Of a stretch of DNA of 64,000 nt, positions 52,336 through 62,130 are shown in pieces. The stretch's first letter is position 1. Every line of letters begins with the position of its first letter. Source of the DNA: Pseudomonas sp. TH15 (GTDB lineage: Bacteria > Pseudomonadota > Gammaproteobacteria > Pseudomonadales > Pseudomonadaceae); assembly GCF_016651105.1 (NCBI RefSeq), contig NZ_JAEKEL010000001.1, forward strand, positions 5,136,001 to 5,200,000. The letters are read 5' to 3'. The position numbers were made by a program, and so were the translations under genes. The notes beneath the pieces are model-generated. The model was not told where the DNA came from, searched no databases, and was given only the letters and a program-made list of their open reading frames with translations.

Positions 52336-52339
52336 GCTT

Positions 52340-53386
52340 TTAGCTGTTTTGCGTCTGCACCACCGGAACGATAGGCGTCGCCGGTTTTCTGCTTGCCGCG
52401 CGCTCGCCGAGGAACAGCACCGAGGTGAAGTTGAAGCGACTGAAGATCATCGACAGCACCACCGGCCCCAGCAGGCCGAAGGTCAAGCCGCCCAACACCA
52501 GCAGGCTTTCATCCTTTATGCCTAAACGCCCCAGCACAAACCGCGAAGTCGCGGCGAACAGCACGTGGAACAGGAAAATCGCATAGGAATACCCACCGAG
52601 CCAGGTCAGCGCCTTCGAGCGCATATCACTCGACAGCAAAGCGATGCACGACACGCACCCCACGGTCAGGCCGATCAGGCTGCGACGATCAACAATCAAT
52701 TCACGATCAATCGCCGCCACATACAACAGCGTCAGTGAAATCAACACAAACACCAGCGGCCCGATCACTTTGAACCGCTGTTTCAAAACGTCGACGTTCT
52801 CCTGCCCAATCATCCCCGCGACAAAAAATGGCAGCAGATAGACGGCGCCATTAATCCCGAACGCGTCGAACTTGAAGGGCGGCAGCAGAAACAGTACCGC
52901 TGAAAAAACGAACAGCCCATACAAGCGTGTTGCCGAACGCAGCATCCCGCGCCATTCCAGCAGCCCGACGAACATGAAAATGATGAACACCGCCTGCAAG
53001 AACCAGAAGTGGTTGATCGGCACCCAAAACGACAACAATGCGTCGATCACGCCGACATCCTTGTTCACCCCGGGCCCCACCGCCTGCAACACCGAGAACG
53101 GCACACCGACGCAAAACAACGGCACAATCAAACGCCGCACCTTGCCGCTGAAAAACGCGGAAAAGTCATTGCCGCGAATTTTGTAGATGGAATAGATGTA
53201 CCCGGAAATAAAGGTGAACAGCGGCATGCGCACGTACACCATCGAATCGGCGATCACCCGGAACGGCGAGCCGATATCGATCTTCAAACCACCGCCCAAC
53301 GGCCCGATGACGTGATAGAGCACCAGCAGCAGGCACGCCAGGCCGCGCAGGGTTTCAATCTCCAGGGACTTTTTCTTGCTCGACAT
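52340..53386 (-). CDS. Acyltransferase family 3 membrane protein (O-acetylation)
   Basis: 348-residue inner-membrane protein with about ten hydrophobic segments. IETLRGLACLLLVLYHVIGP near the start carries the conserved LRG and H of the family, followed by MPLFTFISGYIYS. Such proteins transfer acetyl or succinyl groups across the membrane to polysaccharide hydroxyls. It lies 12 bases after the polymerase-like gene. Together with the SGNH gene it could decorate the polymer. Confidence 0.88.
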   Translation of the reverse strand: MSSKKKSLEIETLRGLACLLLVLYHVIGPLGGGLKIDIGSPFRVIADSMVYVRMPLFTFISGYIYSIYKIRGNDFSAFFSGKVRRLIVPLFCVGVPFSVLQAVGPGVNKDVGVIDALLSFWVPINHFWFLQAVFIIFMFVGLLEWRGMLRSATRLYGLFVFSAVLFLLPPFKFDAFGINGAVYLLPFFVAGMIGQENVDVLKQRFKVIGPLVFVLISLTLLYVAAIDRELIVDRRSLIGLTVGCVSCIALLSSDMRSKALTWLGGYSYAIFLFHVLFAATSRFVLGRLGIKDESLLVLGGLTFGLLGPVVLSMIFSRFNFTSVLFLGERAASRKPATPIVPVVQTQNS

Positions 53387-53398
53387 AAAGCACCTGCC

Positions 53399-54502
53399 TC
53401 AATTCAGAATTCTTGATTCAACCTGCACCGGTTTGTTCGCCCGCAGCATCAATCCCAAACCGACGAACAGCACCGGCACCACCATCGAGAAGTGTCGGGC
53501 GAACGAGCCGAAATCCGGCTCGAACAAGCCTTGCACCAGCAGAAACGCCAGCGGAATCGCGATCAATTCCTTGGGTTTGGTCTGGATCGGCGCGCCCTTG
53601 TAATCGGTCGAGGTGATGACTTTGAACAGCAGCAGCGCGGTCATGATCATCAACGCAACGAAGATCACCTGGCCCGGCCCGGACAACAGAATCAGCTCCA
53701 CCGGAAACGACAGGCGGAAGAAGATGATCATCGAGTCCAGCGCCTGCGAAACGAAGTCGCTGCCGCTGAGCCACGAGACAATCAACGATTTCGAGCCCTC
53801 TTCACCCGCCGTGCGCAGCTCGTTGTTGCTGGCGCGAATCGACGACACCGGAAAGCCCAGCGCGATCTGGATCGACATCGCCACGGCCAGGTAGAACAGG
53901 AACAGCATCAGGAAGAAGGTCGTGCGTGATACGTACTTCTTCATCACGCAGACGCCGACCCACGACAGTGAGAACAGAATCCAGTAGGGCCTGATCAATA
54001 CGCCGTAGATCACCGCCGAAAAGAAAAATCCGCCGCGATATTTGCGCGTCAACGAGCTGAGCAAAATGCTCAACACCGCGACCGACACAATGATTTCCTT
54101 GGTCAGGTTTTCCAGGAAGAACGAGCGAACGATGCCCCACAGACACAAGGTGCCGAAGATCGCCAACGGCATGCGCCGAAACACCACCACCGGAATCGCC
54201 GTGAGGAAAAAATTGCAGAACATGCCGTAGGCCCAGGCATTGGTCAGGTTGATCCCGGTGGGCCGCAGCAGGAACGCCGAACACTCGTAGGAGGAGCGAT
54301 CCGGCGAGAACGGGTTCCAGAAGTTGCAGTTGTCGGCACGCGCGTAGGACGACCACAAGGTCATCGCATCCGGCCCCGGATCACGGGGGATCAGCAGCGG
54401 CATGGCCACCGACAGAAACAGCCCGGTGAAGAGGATCAGGAACGAAATTGACGAGTCGAGTTTCTTGCCGCGAAACTCGATGCACGGCAGCTTCAGGCCC
54501 AT
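53399..54502 (-). CDS. Polysaccharide polymerase-like membrane protein (Wzy candidate)
   Basis: 367-residue integral membrane protein with about ten hydrophobic segments and a large periplasmic loop (about 55-95). The start at 54502 (MGLKLPCIEFRGKKLDSSIS) overlaps the flippase stop by 10 bases. The frame is open far upstream but in the flippase's shadow. Wzy proteins share little sequence. The call rests on topology and on position between Wzx and acyltransferase genes in an operon lacking another polymerase candidate. Confidence 0.65.
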   Translation of the reverse strand: MGLKLPCIEFRGKKLDSSISFLILFTGLFLSVAMPLLIPRDPGPDAMTLWSSYARADNCNFWNPFSPDRSSYECSAFLLRPTGINLTNAWAYGMFCNFFLTAIPVVVFRRMPLAIFGTLCLWGIVRSFFLENLTKEIIVSVAVLSILLSSLTRKYRGGFFFSAVIYGVLIRPYWILFSLSWVGVCVMKKYVSRTTFFLMLFLFYLAVAMSIQIALGFPVSSIRASNNELRTAGEEGSKSLIVSWLSGSDFVSQALDSMIIFFRLSFPVELILLSGPGQVIFVALMIMTALLLFKVITSTDYKGAPIQTKPKELIAIPLAFLLVQGLFEPDFGSFARHFSMVVPVLFVGLGLMLRANKPVQVESRILN

Positions 54503-55725
54503 GACAGAGCGGCCTTTTTCGCAGTGGTTACACGGGTCAACACGGCAATCACGCCGAGCTGCACGATGATCGCAAAGACGTTGCCCCACGCGGCGCCATA
54601 GATCGAATAGTGCTTGATCAACACATAGCTGACGGGCACCGAGACCAGCAAGCAAATCGCCGCACTGGCCAGCGATACACGACTGTTTTTCGAGGCAATC
54701 AAACCACCCCAGACGATGTCGCCAATCGCGCGCAAGGCAAAGGAGAAAATCAGTACGCCAAGGATCGCGTTGTCCGGGCGCGGAACGCTGGTGGCGACGT
54801 AATCGAGCACCACGTTGAAGAACAGATAAATCGCCACTGCCACCGCAGCCGACACCACCAGCGAGCGCATCACCCACTTGTTGATGAACAGTTGCTTGAC
54901 CGTGAACGCTTGTTGATCGGCCTGAAAACGCTTGGCCAGTACCGGAATGCCCACCACCGCCACCACCGCATACGACAAAGCTTGCAAGGTGTTGGCCGCC
55001 GACCACGCATACACGTATTTACCGAGGCTGGCGTAGGGTTCCAGGTCGATGATCAGGAAACGCTCGGCGTACTGACTCAGCGCAATCAGCCCGGTACCGA
55101 GATAGAACGGCAACCCGGCCTTCCACACGGTGGCCGTGGCCAAGGTGCCGGCGACGCGCCCCTTGTGCACATTCACCACGATCAAATAACCGGCGATGAT
55201 CACCATCACGTTCGCGGCGACCCACAACCACAAGACACTGGCGATACCCGACACCCAGCCGAGCATCATCCCGCCCACCGCCAACACCGCCCACAGGCCG
55301 GTCTTGATGAAAAACAGCAACGCACCGGCCGTGGCTTTCTGCGCGGAAAATACGAACGAGTTGATCTCGAACGACAGGTGTTCGGTGAGCAGCACCAGCG
55401 TTACACAGAGGATCAATGCAGCGGTCGCTTCAACTGTCTGGAACAGCGAATAAATCAGCACCGTCACCACCGACAGCACCAGCCCCACGGCCAGGTACAG
55501 CAGCAGGACTTTGTCGACGACCCGGCGCGAACTGCCGCCCACGCTGATCAAACGATTGATCTCGGAACTGAAGCCGACGCTGTAGAACTTCGAGGCGATC
55601 AGCGAAGCCGCGACCACTACGCCATAAAAGCCCAAGGCCTCATAACCGAGGTAATGAGTGATCGCCAACACCAGCAAAAACTTCGCGCCCAAGGCACCGC
55701 CGCGAAGCAACAGCCGAAATATCAT
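54493..55725 (-). CDS. Polysaccharide repeat-unit flippase (Wzx/MATE-like)
   Basis: 410-residue integral membrane protein with about 12 hydrophobic segments, length and pattern of the PST/Wzx family (FRLLLRGGALGAKFLLVLAITHYLGYEALGFYGVV at the start). It would move lipid-linked repeat units to the periplasmic face. Coupled by an ATGA overlap to the pyruvyltransferase gene upstream and by a 10-base overlap to the polymerase gene downstream. Confidence 0.85.
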   Translation of the reverse strand: MIFRLLLRGGALGAKFLLVLAITHYLGYEALGFYGVVVAASLIASKFYSVGFSSEINRLISVGGSSRRVVDKVLLLYLAVGLVLSVVTVLIYSLFQTVEATAALILCVTLVLLTEHLSFEINSFVFSAQKATAGALLFFIKTGLWAVLAVGGMMLGWVSGIASVLWLWVAANVMVIIAGYLIVVNVHKGRVAGTLATATVWKAGLPFYLGTGLIALSQYAERFLIIDLEPYASLGKYVYAWSAANTLQALSYAVVAVVGIPVLAKRFQADQQAFTVKQLFINKWVMRSLVVSAAVAVAIYLFFNVVLDYVATSVPRPDNAILGVLIFSFALRAIGDIVWGGLIASKNSRVSLASAAICLLVSVPVSYVLIKHYSIYGAAWGNVFAIIVQLGVIAVLTRVTTAKKAALSWA

Positions 55726-56834
55726 CGAACGACACCTTTGATGATGTCGTCCATGGCCACGGTTTTCGCTTCGATCTCACGGCAGGTATCGGTCAGGCGC
55801 TGGCCGAAATTCGACAGCGCATTCGGCGCGTAAACCGTGTTGATGATGGTGTCGACATTAATGTCTCCGCCGTTGATCACCCAGTCTTCTACGCCCATGT
55901 CCTGATAGGCGCCGAAGCCTTTGCGCTCATAGCTGATGTGGTACGCCGGCACGCCCGACAGCAGCGATTCGATAGCGCCGTGCAGCCGCACGGAGATCAC
56001 CAGGTCGGGCTGATATTTGGCAATCGTCGCCTTCAACGACAGCAAATCTTCAGTAATGCCCAGCTCGCGATAGAACGCGCCGTCATCGTTGCCGCGCACC
56101 GCGCTTTGTACGGCGCAGACCACTTTGCTTTTGTCCTTCAGGCGCTGCAGCAGCACCTTCAGGTTGGCGACGTAGGCGAGCTTCTTTTCCTTGCTCCACT
56201 CCGGCGGCTTGCGCAGCACCACGCACACCGTTGCTGGTGACGAGGCGCAGCGGGTGAACTTGGGTTGCTGAAGAATTTTGCTCGCCAGCGACTGCACCGC
56301 CAGATCCGGCGCGCGGTAGACGTTTTCACAGGCGTCGAAGATCGCCGAGGAGCGATTGTCGCGCACGAACACCGCATCAGCGTTGGCGTAGTGCTCGACG
56401 ATCTTGCTGCTCTCGCCATGGAACGGGCCGATGCTTTGCGGCAGATACACCGACGGCACTTTGCTGAGGATCGCGGTTTCCAATTGCTTGGCGTGGCCGA
56501 GTTTCAATTTGATGTGCTCGAAGGCGCTTTTCGAGCGCATGTAGCCGCCGCCGACGCCGACGATCAAATCGGTTTTCTTCAACAGATCGGCAAGGCCAGC
56601 GTAGGACTGGTTGAGAAACACCGCCTGCTTGACCCGGCCCAAACCCTTGGCCGCCATCACTGGCGCGTCAAAACGTGGATGCGGCAAGTAACTGAAAGAA
56701 TCTGGATCGGAGGCCACAACACTGATCGCGGTGTCCTCACCAAAATTGCGCTGCACCAAGGCAATCGCCAGATCGACGAGCAGGCCGTCACCGGAGTTGG
56801 ACGCACTGTAGCCATGCAAAATCGTTACGTTCAT
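55722..56834 (-). CDS. Polysaccharide pyruvyl transferase family protein
   Basis: 370-residue cytoplasmic protein of the CsaB/WcaK-type fold. N-terminal VTILHGYSASNSGDGLLVDLAIALV, then VGVGGGYMRSK, SVYLPQSIGPF, and ISVRLHGAIESLLSGVPAYHISYERKG toward the C-terminus are hallmark segments. It would add a pyruvate ketal from phosphoenolpyruvate to a sugar of the repeat unit, giving an acidic polymer. It lies between the glycosyltransferase and flippase genes. Confidence 0.88.
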   Translation of the reverse strand: MNVTILHGYSASNSGDGLLVDLAIALVQRNFGEDTAISVVASDPDSFSYLPHPRFDAPVMAAKGLGRVKQAVFLNQSYAGLADLLKKTDLIVGVGGGYMRSKSAFEHIKLKLGHAKQLETAILSKVPSVYLPQSIGPFHGESSKIVEHYANADAVFVRDNRSSAIFDACENVYRAPDLAVQSLASKILQQPKFTRCASSPATVCVVLRKPPEWSKEKKLAYVANLKVLLQRLKDKSKVVCAVQSAVRGNDDGAFYRELGITEDLLSLKATIAKYQPDLVISVRLHGAIESLLSGVPAYHISYERKGFGAYQDMGVEDWVINGGDINVDTIINTVYAPNALSNFGQRLTDTCREIEAKTVAMDDIIKGVVR

Positions 56835-56849
56835 AAGCTTGAGTTCTAC

Positions 56850-57932
56850 TTAATAAGTGGGGGCGCAATACAGGTCGTAGGTCTGGCGAATCATCAACGC
56901 GGCACTGAAACGTTCGCGGACGATGCTGCGACCCTCGTTGCCGAGGTCGAGCAAGCGCGGCTTCTGGATTTTCGCCAGCACATCGGCCAGCGCCTGGTGA
57001 TCGCCGGAGGGAAAGACATAGCCGGACACTTCGTTGGTGACCAACTCGGGCAGCGACGTGCAATTGCTCGCGATCACCGGCAAGCCCATGGCCATGCCTT
57101 CCAGCGGCACCATGGCAAACCCTTCCCAGCGACTCGGCACGATCAACGCATCGGCTTTTTGGTACAGCGCCTGCACTTCGCTCGGCGTGACCCACGGCAA
57201 ATATTCAACCGCGGCCATCGGTGGACACTCGACCGAATCTTCATTGACCGCGCTGCCCACCACCGTCAGTTTCAGGTCGTTGCGCTGCACCTTGGCGAAA
57301 GCCTTGAGCAACACGTCGAAGCCTTTCTGATAATCGAGACGGCCGACGAACAGCAGATGAATCGGCTCGGGGCTGCTGGCTTTCGGCGCGTCATCCTTGC
57401 GATGGATGCCGTTGTAAATCAGCTTCATGCGCTTGCGCTCGATGCCGAAACGCGCGGCTTTATCGAGCTCGTACTGGCTGACGCAAATGATCACGTCGGT
57501 GACTTTCTGCAGCACTCGCTCGATCCACGCATAGACTTTCTGCTTGATCGGCGAGCTTTCCATCAGGAATGAAAATGCATGCGGGCAGTAGACGATTTTC
57601 GGCTTGCGCCACGGGCGCAACAGCACGCACACGCAACGCCCGATCACCCCGGAAAAGGTGCTGTGCAGATGCACCACATCGGGTTTTTCCTTGAGCATCA
57701 CCTGGGTCAGACGCCAGGCGAAGCGCAGCAGCGACGGCACATTGCGCCCGGTGCGGGCGAAGGTGCGGATCTGCTGCGCTTCGATGCCGTGCAGCTCTTT
57801 TTCCTGATCCTGCGGGACCAGATACACCAGCTCGTAGTTCGCCGCGTCGCCCTCGGGGGACGCCGAAATCGTGCGAATAACGGTCGCTACGCCACCTTTG
57901 ATCGTCTCGGCCACGTGCAGTATTTTTTTCAC
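56850..57932 (-). CDS. Glycosyltransferase family 4
   Basis: 360-residue cytoplasmic GT-B glycosyltransferase. It starts KKILHVAETIKGGVATVIRTI and holds the nucleotide-sugar domain with LLFVGRLDYQKGFDVLLKAF, ALIVPSRWEGFAMVPLEGMAMGLPVIAS (EX7E-like motif) and VSGYVFPSGDHQAL. It is the only glycosyltransferase in the operon besides the priming enzyme, so the repeat unit may be short or further transferases are elsewhere. It is 40 bases after wzc. Confidence 0.92.
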   Translation of the reverse strand: MKKILHVAETIKGGVATVIRTISASPEGDAANYELVYLVPQDQEKELHGIEAQQIRTFARTGRNVPSLLRFAWRLTQVMLKEKPDVVHLHSTFSGVIGRCVCVLLRPWRKPKIVYCPHAFSFLMESSPIKQKVYAWIERVLQKVTDVIICVSQYELDKAARFGIERKRMKLIYNGIHRKDDAPKASSPEPIHLLFVGRLDYQKGFDVLLKAFAKVQRNDLKLTVVGSAVNEDSVECPPMAAVEYLPWVTPSEVQALYQKADALIVPSRWEGFAMVPLEGMAMGLPVIASNCTSLPELVTNEVSGYVFPSGDHQALADVLAKIQKPRLLDLGNEGRSIVRERFSAALMIRQTYDLYCAPTY

Positions 57933-57972
57933 AAATCACCCACTTCAAACAGGAAAAAACAGTCGCTGACAG

Positions 57973-60220
57973 TCAGGATTTGTCGGACGCGTATTCGTAG
58001 TTGTAATAGCCGTAGCCGCCATTGCCGTAATAGCTCGCGGCACGCTTCTCGACGCCGTTGAACACTGCGCCTTTCAACTCGATGCCGTTCTGCGCGAAGC
58101 GGCGGATGGTCAATTCGATCTCCTTGGCCGGGTTCACCCCGAAGCGCGTGACGATCAGGCTGATGCCGGCTTCACGGCCAACAATCGCTGCGTCGGTCAC
58201 GGCCAGCAGCGGCGGCGTATCGATGATCACCAGGTCGTACATTTCGCTGAGTTGCGCCAGCAGCTCGCGGAAGTTGGCGTGCATCAGCAACTCGGACGGG
58301 TTGGGCGGCACCTGACCACGGCTGATGAAGTGCAAATTGTCGACTTCGACGCGGTTGATTGCCTGTTCGATGCTGCAACGCTTGACCAGCAGATCGGACA
58401 AACCGTTGGTGATCGGCGTGTTGAGGGTTTTGTGCAGATGACCTTTGCGCATGTCGGCATCGATCAGCACCACGCGCTGACCACTTTGCGCCATCACCGC
58501 AGCGAGGTTGGAAGACACGAAGGTCTTGCCGACCTGCGGGCTCGGCCCGGAAATCATGATGCGGTTGTTGGTCGAATCAAGCCCGGCGAAATGCAGGCAC
58601 GTGCGCAGGCTGCGAATCGACTCGATGGACAAATCCGTCGGGTTGCGCAGCGCCAACAGATACGCCGGTTTATCGACGCCGTCGCGGGCGCGACCTTTTT
58701 GCTGTCCTCTTCCTGCTGCAACGCGCTGTAGGGGATCGACGCGTACACCGGCAAGCCCAGTTGCTCGATGGCTTCGGGGCCTTCGAGGCCGCGACTCAAG
58801 GATTTACGCAGCAGCACCAGCGCCACGCCGACGAAAGCGCCGAGCAGCGTTGCGATCAGCACGATCAAGGCTTTTTCGGTTTGACCGGGCTGGTCAGGTC
58901 GACGTCCGCAGTATCGATCAGGCGCACGTTGCCCACCGCACCGGCGCGGATGATGTCGAGTTCCTGGGACTTGTTCAGCAATTGCGTGTAGATCTGCGAG
59001 GCGACTTCAACGTCGCGGGTCAGGTTGAGCAATTCCTGTTGCGTGGCGGGCAGATCACCGACCTTGCCTTCCAGCGACTTCTGCTGCTGGACCAGTTCAC
59101 CGAGCTGGCTCATCAGTGCGCGGTAGGCCGGGTGCTGTTTGGTGAACTTGCGATCCATCTCCGCCTGCTGCATTTTCAGCTCGGAAATCCGCGTTTCCAG
59201 CGCTACGGACTGGCCGAGCACCGATTGCGTTTCCAACGAGATGTTCACGGTCTTGCCGTGGGTCTGATAGGCGTTGAGCGCATCGCTGGCCTTGGCCAGA
59301 TCACGCTTGACCTGCGGCAATTGGCTTTGCAGGAAGGCCAGGCTCTGTGCGGCTTCGGCTGAAGTGCGTCGTACGTTCTGATCAACGTACAGCGACGCGA
59401 TCTTGTTGAGAATCTTCACCGCTTCCGCAGCATCACTGCTGGCCAGGGCCAGACGAATGATCCCCGACTCCTTGCCCTGTTCGGAAATATCCAGCGCGTC
59501 CTGATACCCCTGAATGGTCACGATCCGTGGATTGCGCACCACTTCGAAACGGGTGCCGGGGTTAGCCAGTAACTGGGTGATTTGCCCTTCTACGCTGTCC
59601 TGCGCGAACGCTTCACCGACGACGCCGTCGACCAGCAGGTTGTCGTTGTCATCGAGCAACTGGAAGCGCTTCTGTTCACCCGCAATCAGGGTGAGTTTCT
59701 TGCCCAGCAGTTCTTTGGGCAGATTGAGCCGGGAAAATTCCAGACGCTCACCGCCCCAGGCGTAACTGCTCAGGCCGAAGCGCGGCGCGGCGACGCTGGT
59801 ATCGGTTTCGCCGCGGTAACGCCGGGCGAGAAAGCCACCGATGACCGGGAACGTGTTGGGCGTGACATCGATATCCAGGCGCAGGTCGTCAACGGTTTTA
59901 CCGATGACGGCGCGGGACTTGATGATGCCGATTTCGGTCACCGATGGCGATTGGCCGCCGAGCATGCTGTTGAGGTCGGAGAACCCGAGCATGTCGTTCT
60001 TTTTCGGTTCGACCTGCACCAGCGCGTTCGCCAGGTACACCGGCGTCGCCAGAACGGCATAGGCAACACCGGTGACCATAAAGGCCCCGGTCAATGCGCC
60101 GATCAACCACTTCTGATCGATCAGACTGCCAAATATACCGAGCAGATCAATACTGTCTTGATCGTTGTCACGGGTGCCGATTACGGACGGTAACTGCATA
60201 AGTCTGTTCTTACCATTCAT
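57973..60220 (-). pseudogene. wzc: Wzc-type chain-length determinant/tyrosine autokinase, broken by two -1 frameshifts
   Basis: About 750 residues if repaired. The N-terminal Wzz/GNVR part (60220-58865) has a first membrane helix and long coiled coil, and stops at SPVKPKKP. One more A in the AAAAA run (plus 58872-58876 as T) restores LIVLIATLLGAFVGVALVLL, the second helix. The frame is lost again at another AAAAA after QQEEDSKK (plus 58696-58700). One A restores GRARDGVDKPAYLLALRNPTDLS. The kinase follows: Walker A GPSPQVGKTF, A' VVLIDADMRKG, B LVIIDTPP, and a seven-tyrosine tail (SYYGNGGYGYYNYEY). It regulates polymer export with the phosphatase next to it. Breaks may be sequence errors. Confidence 0.85.
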
Positions 60221-60238
60221 TGATCTGAAGAATATTCA

Positions 60239-60727
60239 TCAACGCGCCAAGCGTTGCGCCCATGAGCTGACAGCATCTTCAATCAATGCATGGGCATGAA
60301 TAAAAGCGGCCTTGCCTTGACGATACGGATCTTGTATTTCGCGCTCGCTTTGCCACTTGCCGAGTAGAAACACTTTGCCCCTCGCGTGAGAGGCAATCTT
60401 CAATACTTGATTTACATGCTGTTTTTCCATGACCAGAATCAAGTCCGAGTCATTGATGATGTCCGAGGTCAGTTGCCGCGCCTGGAACGCTTCGGCGCAG
60501 TGTCCGTGGTTTTCGAGAACTTCGCGGGCCGAAGCCTCGACGCCCTCGCCGACTCTGGCCGACAGGCCCGCAGAGGACACCGTGATTGCCGAGGCACCCA
60601 GCGCATTACGCAACAACAGTTCTGCCGTCGGACTTCGGCATATATTGCCCACGCAAACAACAAGGATCTTTCTGAACAAGGTTTTACTTTCCTCTGTCAT
60701 GTCAAACGGCCAACATCCCGAGGGCAT
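60239..60727 (-). CDS. wzb: Low-molecular-weight protein tyrosine phosphatase (Wzb-like)
   Basis: 162-residue cytoplasmic phosphatase that would dephosphorylate the Wzc tyrosine tail. P-loop CVGNICRS at residues 25-32 (C-x5-R) and catalytic-acid DPYRQG near 133 are intact. The start could be 60727 (GAGGG upstream) or 60700 (MTEESKTLFRKIL). It is the first gene of the minus-strand EPS operon, 18 bases before wzc. Confidence 0.9.
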   Translation of the reverse strand: MPSGCWPFDMTEESKTLFRKILVVCVGNICRSPTAELLLRNALGASAITVSSAGLSARVGEGVEASAREVLENHGHCAEAFQARQLTSDIINDSDLILVMEKQHVNQVLKIASHARGKVFLLGKWQSEREIQDPYRQGKAAFIHAHALIEDAVSSWAQRLAR

Positions 60728-60971
60728 TTGAATGAACCCTCAAGATCTTCCTGCACTCAGAAATAGATTCGCCCTGTTAGTACCGGAGCATTAAGTACCA
60801 CAGCGTTTAAAAGCCCCCAACCACAATTAGCGGACTAAAAATAACTGTGATTTTCAGCTGTTTGATTTCCGACAAAAAATAACATTCGTGCACTAAGTGC
60901 CATCATCCCTATCGAAACTTGGGTAACGAGATATTTGTTCGTAGTTGTCACTTCTCTTCGGGAGAGCAGAC

Positions 60972-61928
60972 ATGAAATCAGTCCATCTCAAAAAACTCGG
61001 CGCGCTGGCGCTGATGGTGCTGGGTACAACGACTCAGGTGCACGCCAGCGAAACGTTTCCCAACCTTCCGGCCAAGAACATCGGCGTTCAGGTGAAGATT
61101 CAGAACTTCTCTGCCGCTGACGCCGCGCAAATCAAATCGGCAGGCTTCGGTTTTGTACGCTTCGGCGTGTGGAGTGACAGCCTGAGTGCCAAGGCTTATC
61201 AGAAACAGGTCAGCGATGCGTTTGCAGCGGCCCAGTCTGCGGGCCTGCCGGTCTTGCTGACGGTCCGTGCGATCAAACCGTTGCCCGCAACCTCAAGCGC
61301 CGAGCTGGCCACCGCCGGGGAAGGCTTCGCTAAAGCCGTGACAGGGCTGCAGCAGTCGTACAGCGAGCAACTGGTAGCGATCGAGCTATGGAATGAGCCC
61401 GACCTGGAAACGTACTGGCCGACGCGTAATTTCGACACGACGTTTGTGCCGTTCATGAGCGGCGTATGCAAGACGCTGCAGGAGCAACCGCAATCGACCC
61501 CGGTGATCGGTTACGGCTTCGCCCGTCCACCCAGCGCTGGTTCAGCGTCCACCGTGGCGCTGAGCCGCATCGTCAGCGAATACCCCAAATGCCTGAACGC
61601 CGTTTCCTATCACCCGTATGGCATGACGGCCACGCAGATCAGTAATGCGCAGAACTTCATTCAGCAAAACTTTCATCTGCCGGGGGTGATCAGTGAATGG
61701 GGTATCTCGGCGCTCGCGTCCAACGGCGGCGCTGAAGGGCAAGCGAGCAAGATCGACGCGTTTATCGGCGATGTTAAAAAACTCAAGATCCCGCTGACCT
61801 CCATCTATGAATGGAAAAACAGTGATACGGGCAGTAATGATCGCGAGAAGAACTTCGGCCTGCTGACCTCTGACGGCCAGCCGAAACCGGCACGCCTGTC
61901 GGTCGAAGCCCTGTTGAACGCCGAATAG
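60972..61928 (+). CDS. Secreted glycoside hydrolase, PslG-like (clan A TIM barrel)
   Basis: 318-residue exported enzyme with a signal peptide (about 1-26, ending QVHAS). The ATG at 60972 has GGGAGAG upstream. GFGFVRFGVWSD, IELWNEPDLETYWP (acid/base Glu) and SYHPYG with GVISEWGIS (nucleophile Glu) fit a GH39-like clan-A hydrolase as in PslG. Likely it trims or remodels the polymer made by the locus. Divergent from the phosphatase-wzc operon with a 244-base region between. Confidence 0.82.
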   Translation: MKSVHLKKLGALALMVLGTTTQVHASETFPNLPAKNIGVQVKIQNFSAADAAQIKSAGFGFVRFGVWSDSLSAKAYQKQVSDAFAAAQSAGLPVLLTVRAIKPLPATSSAELATAGEGFAKAVTGLQQSYSEQLVAIELWNEPDLETYWPTRNFDTTFVPFMSGVCKTLQEQPQSTPVIGYGFARPPSAGSASTVALSRIVSEYPKCLNAVSYHPYGMTATQISNAQNFIQQNFHLPGVISEWGISALASNGGAEGQASKIDAFIGDVKKLKIPLTSIYEWKNSDTGSNDREKNFGLLTSDGQPKPARLSVEALLNAE

Positions 61929-62130
61929 TCCCCGCGCAACCGGTCTGTACGCAGGTCGGTTGCGTTGAACCTGTGGTCTGATTTGGCATCGTATTTACCG
62001 ATACCGCGCCCCGCCATTCAAACACCCGTTTCGCGGATGTTGCCGCTGGGGCCATTGATACGCACACACGCCCTTGAGTGGCTGTCAGCGCTCGGGTAAT
62101 GTCATCAGACCCATAGGACAGAGCACGCCC

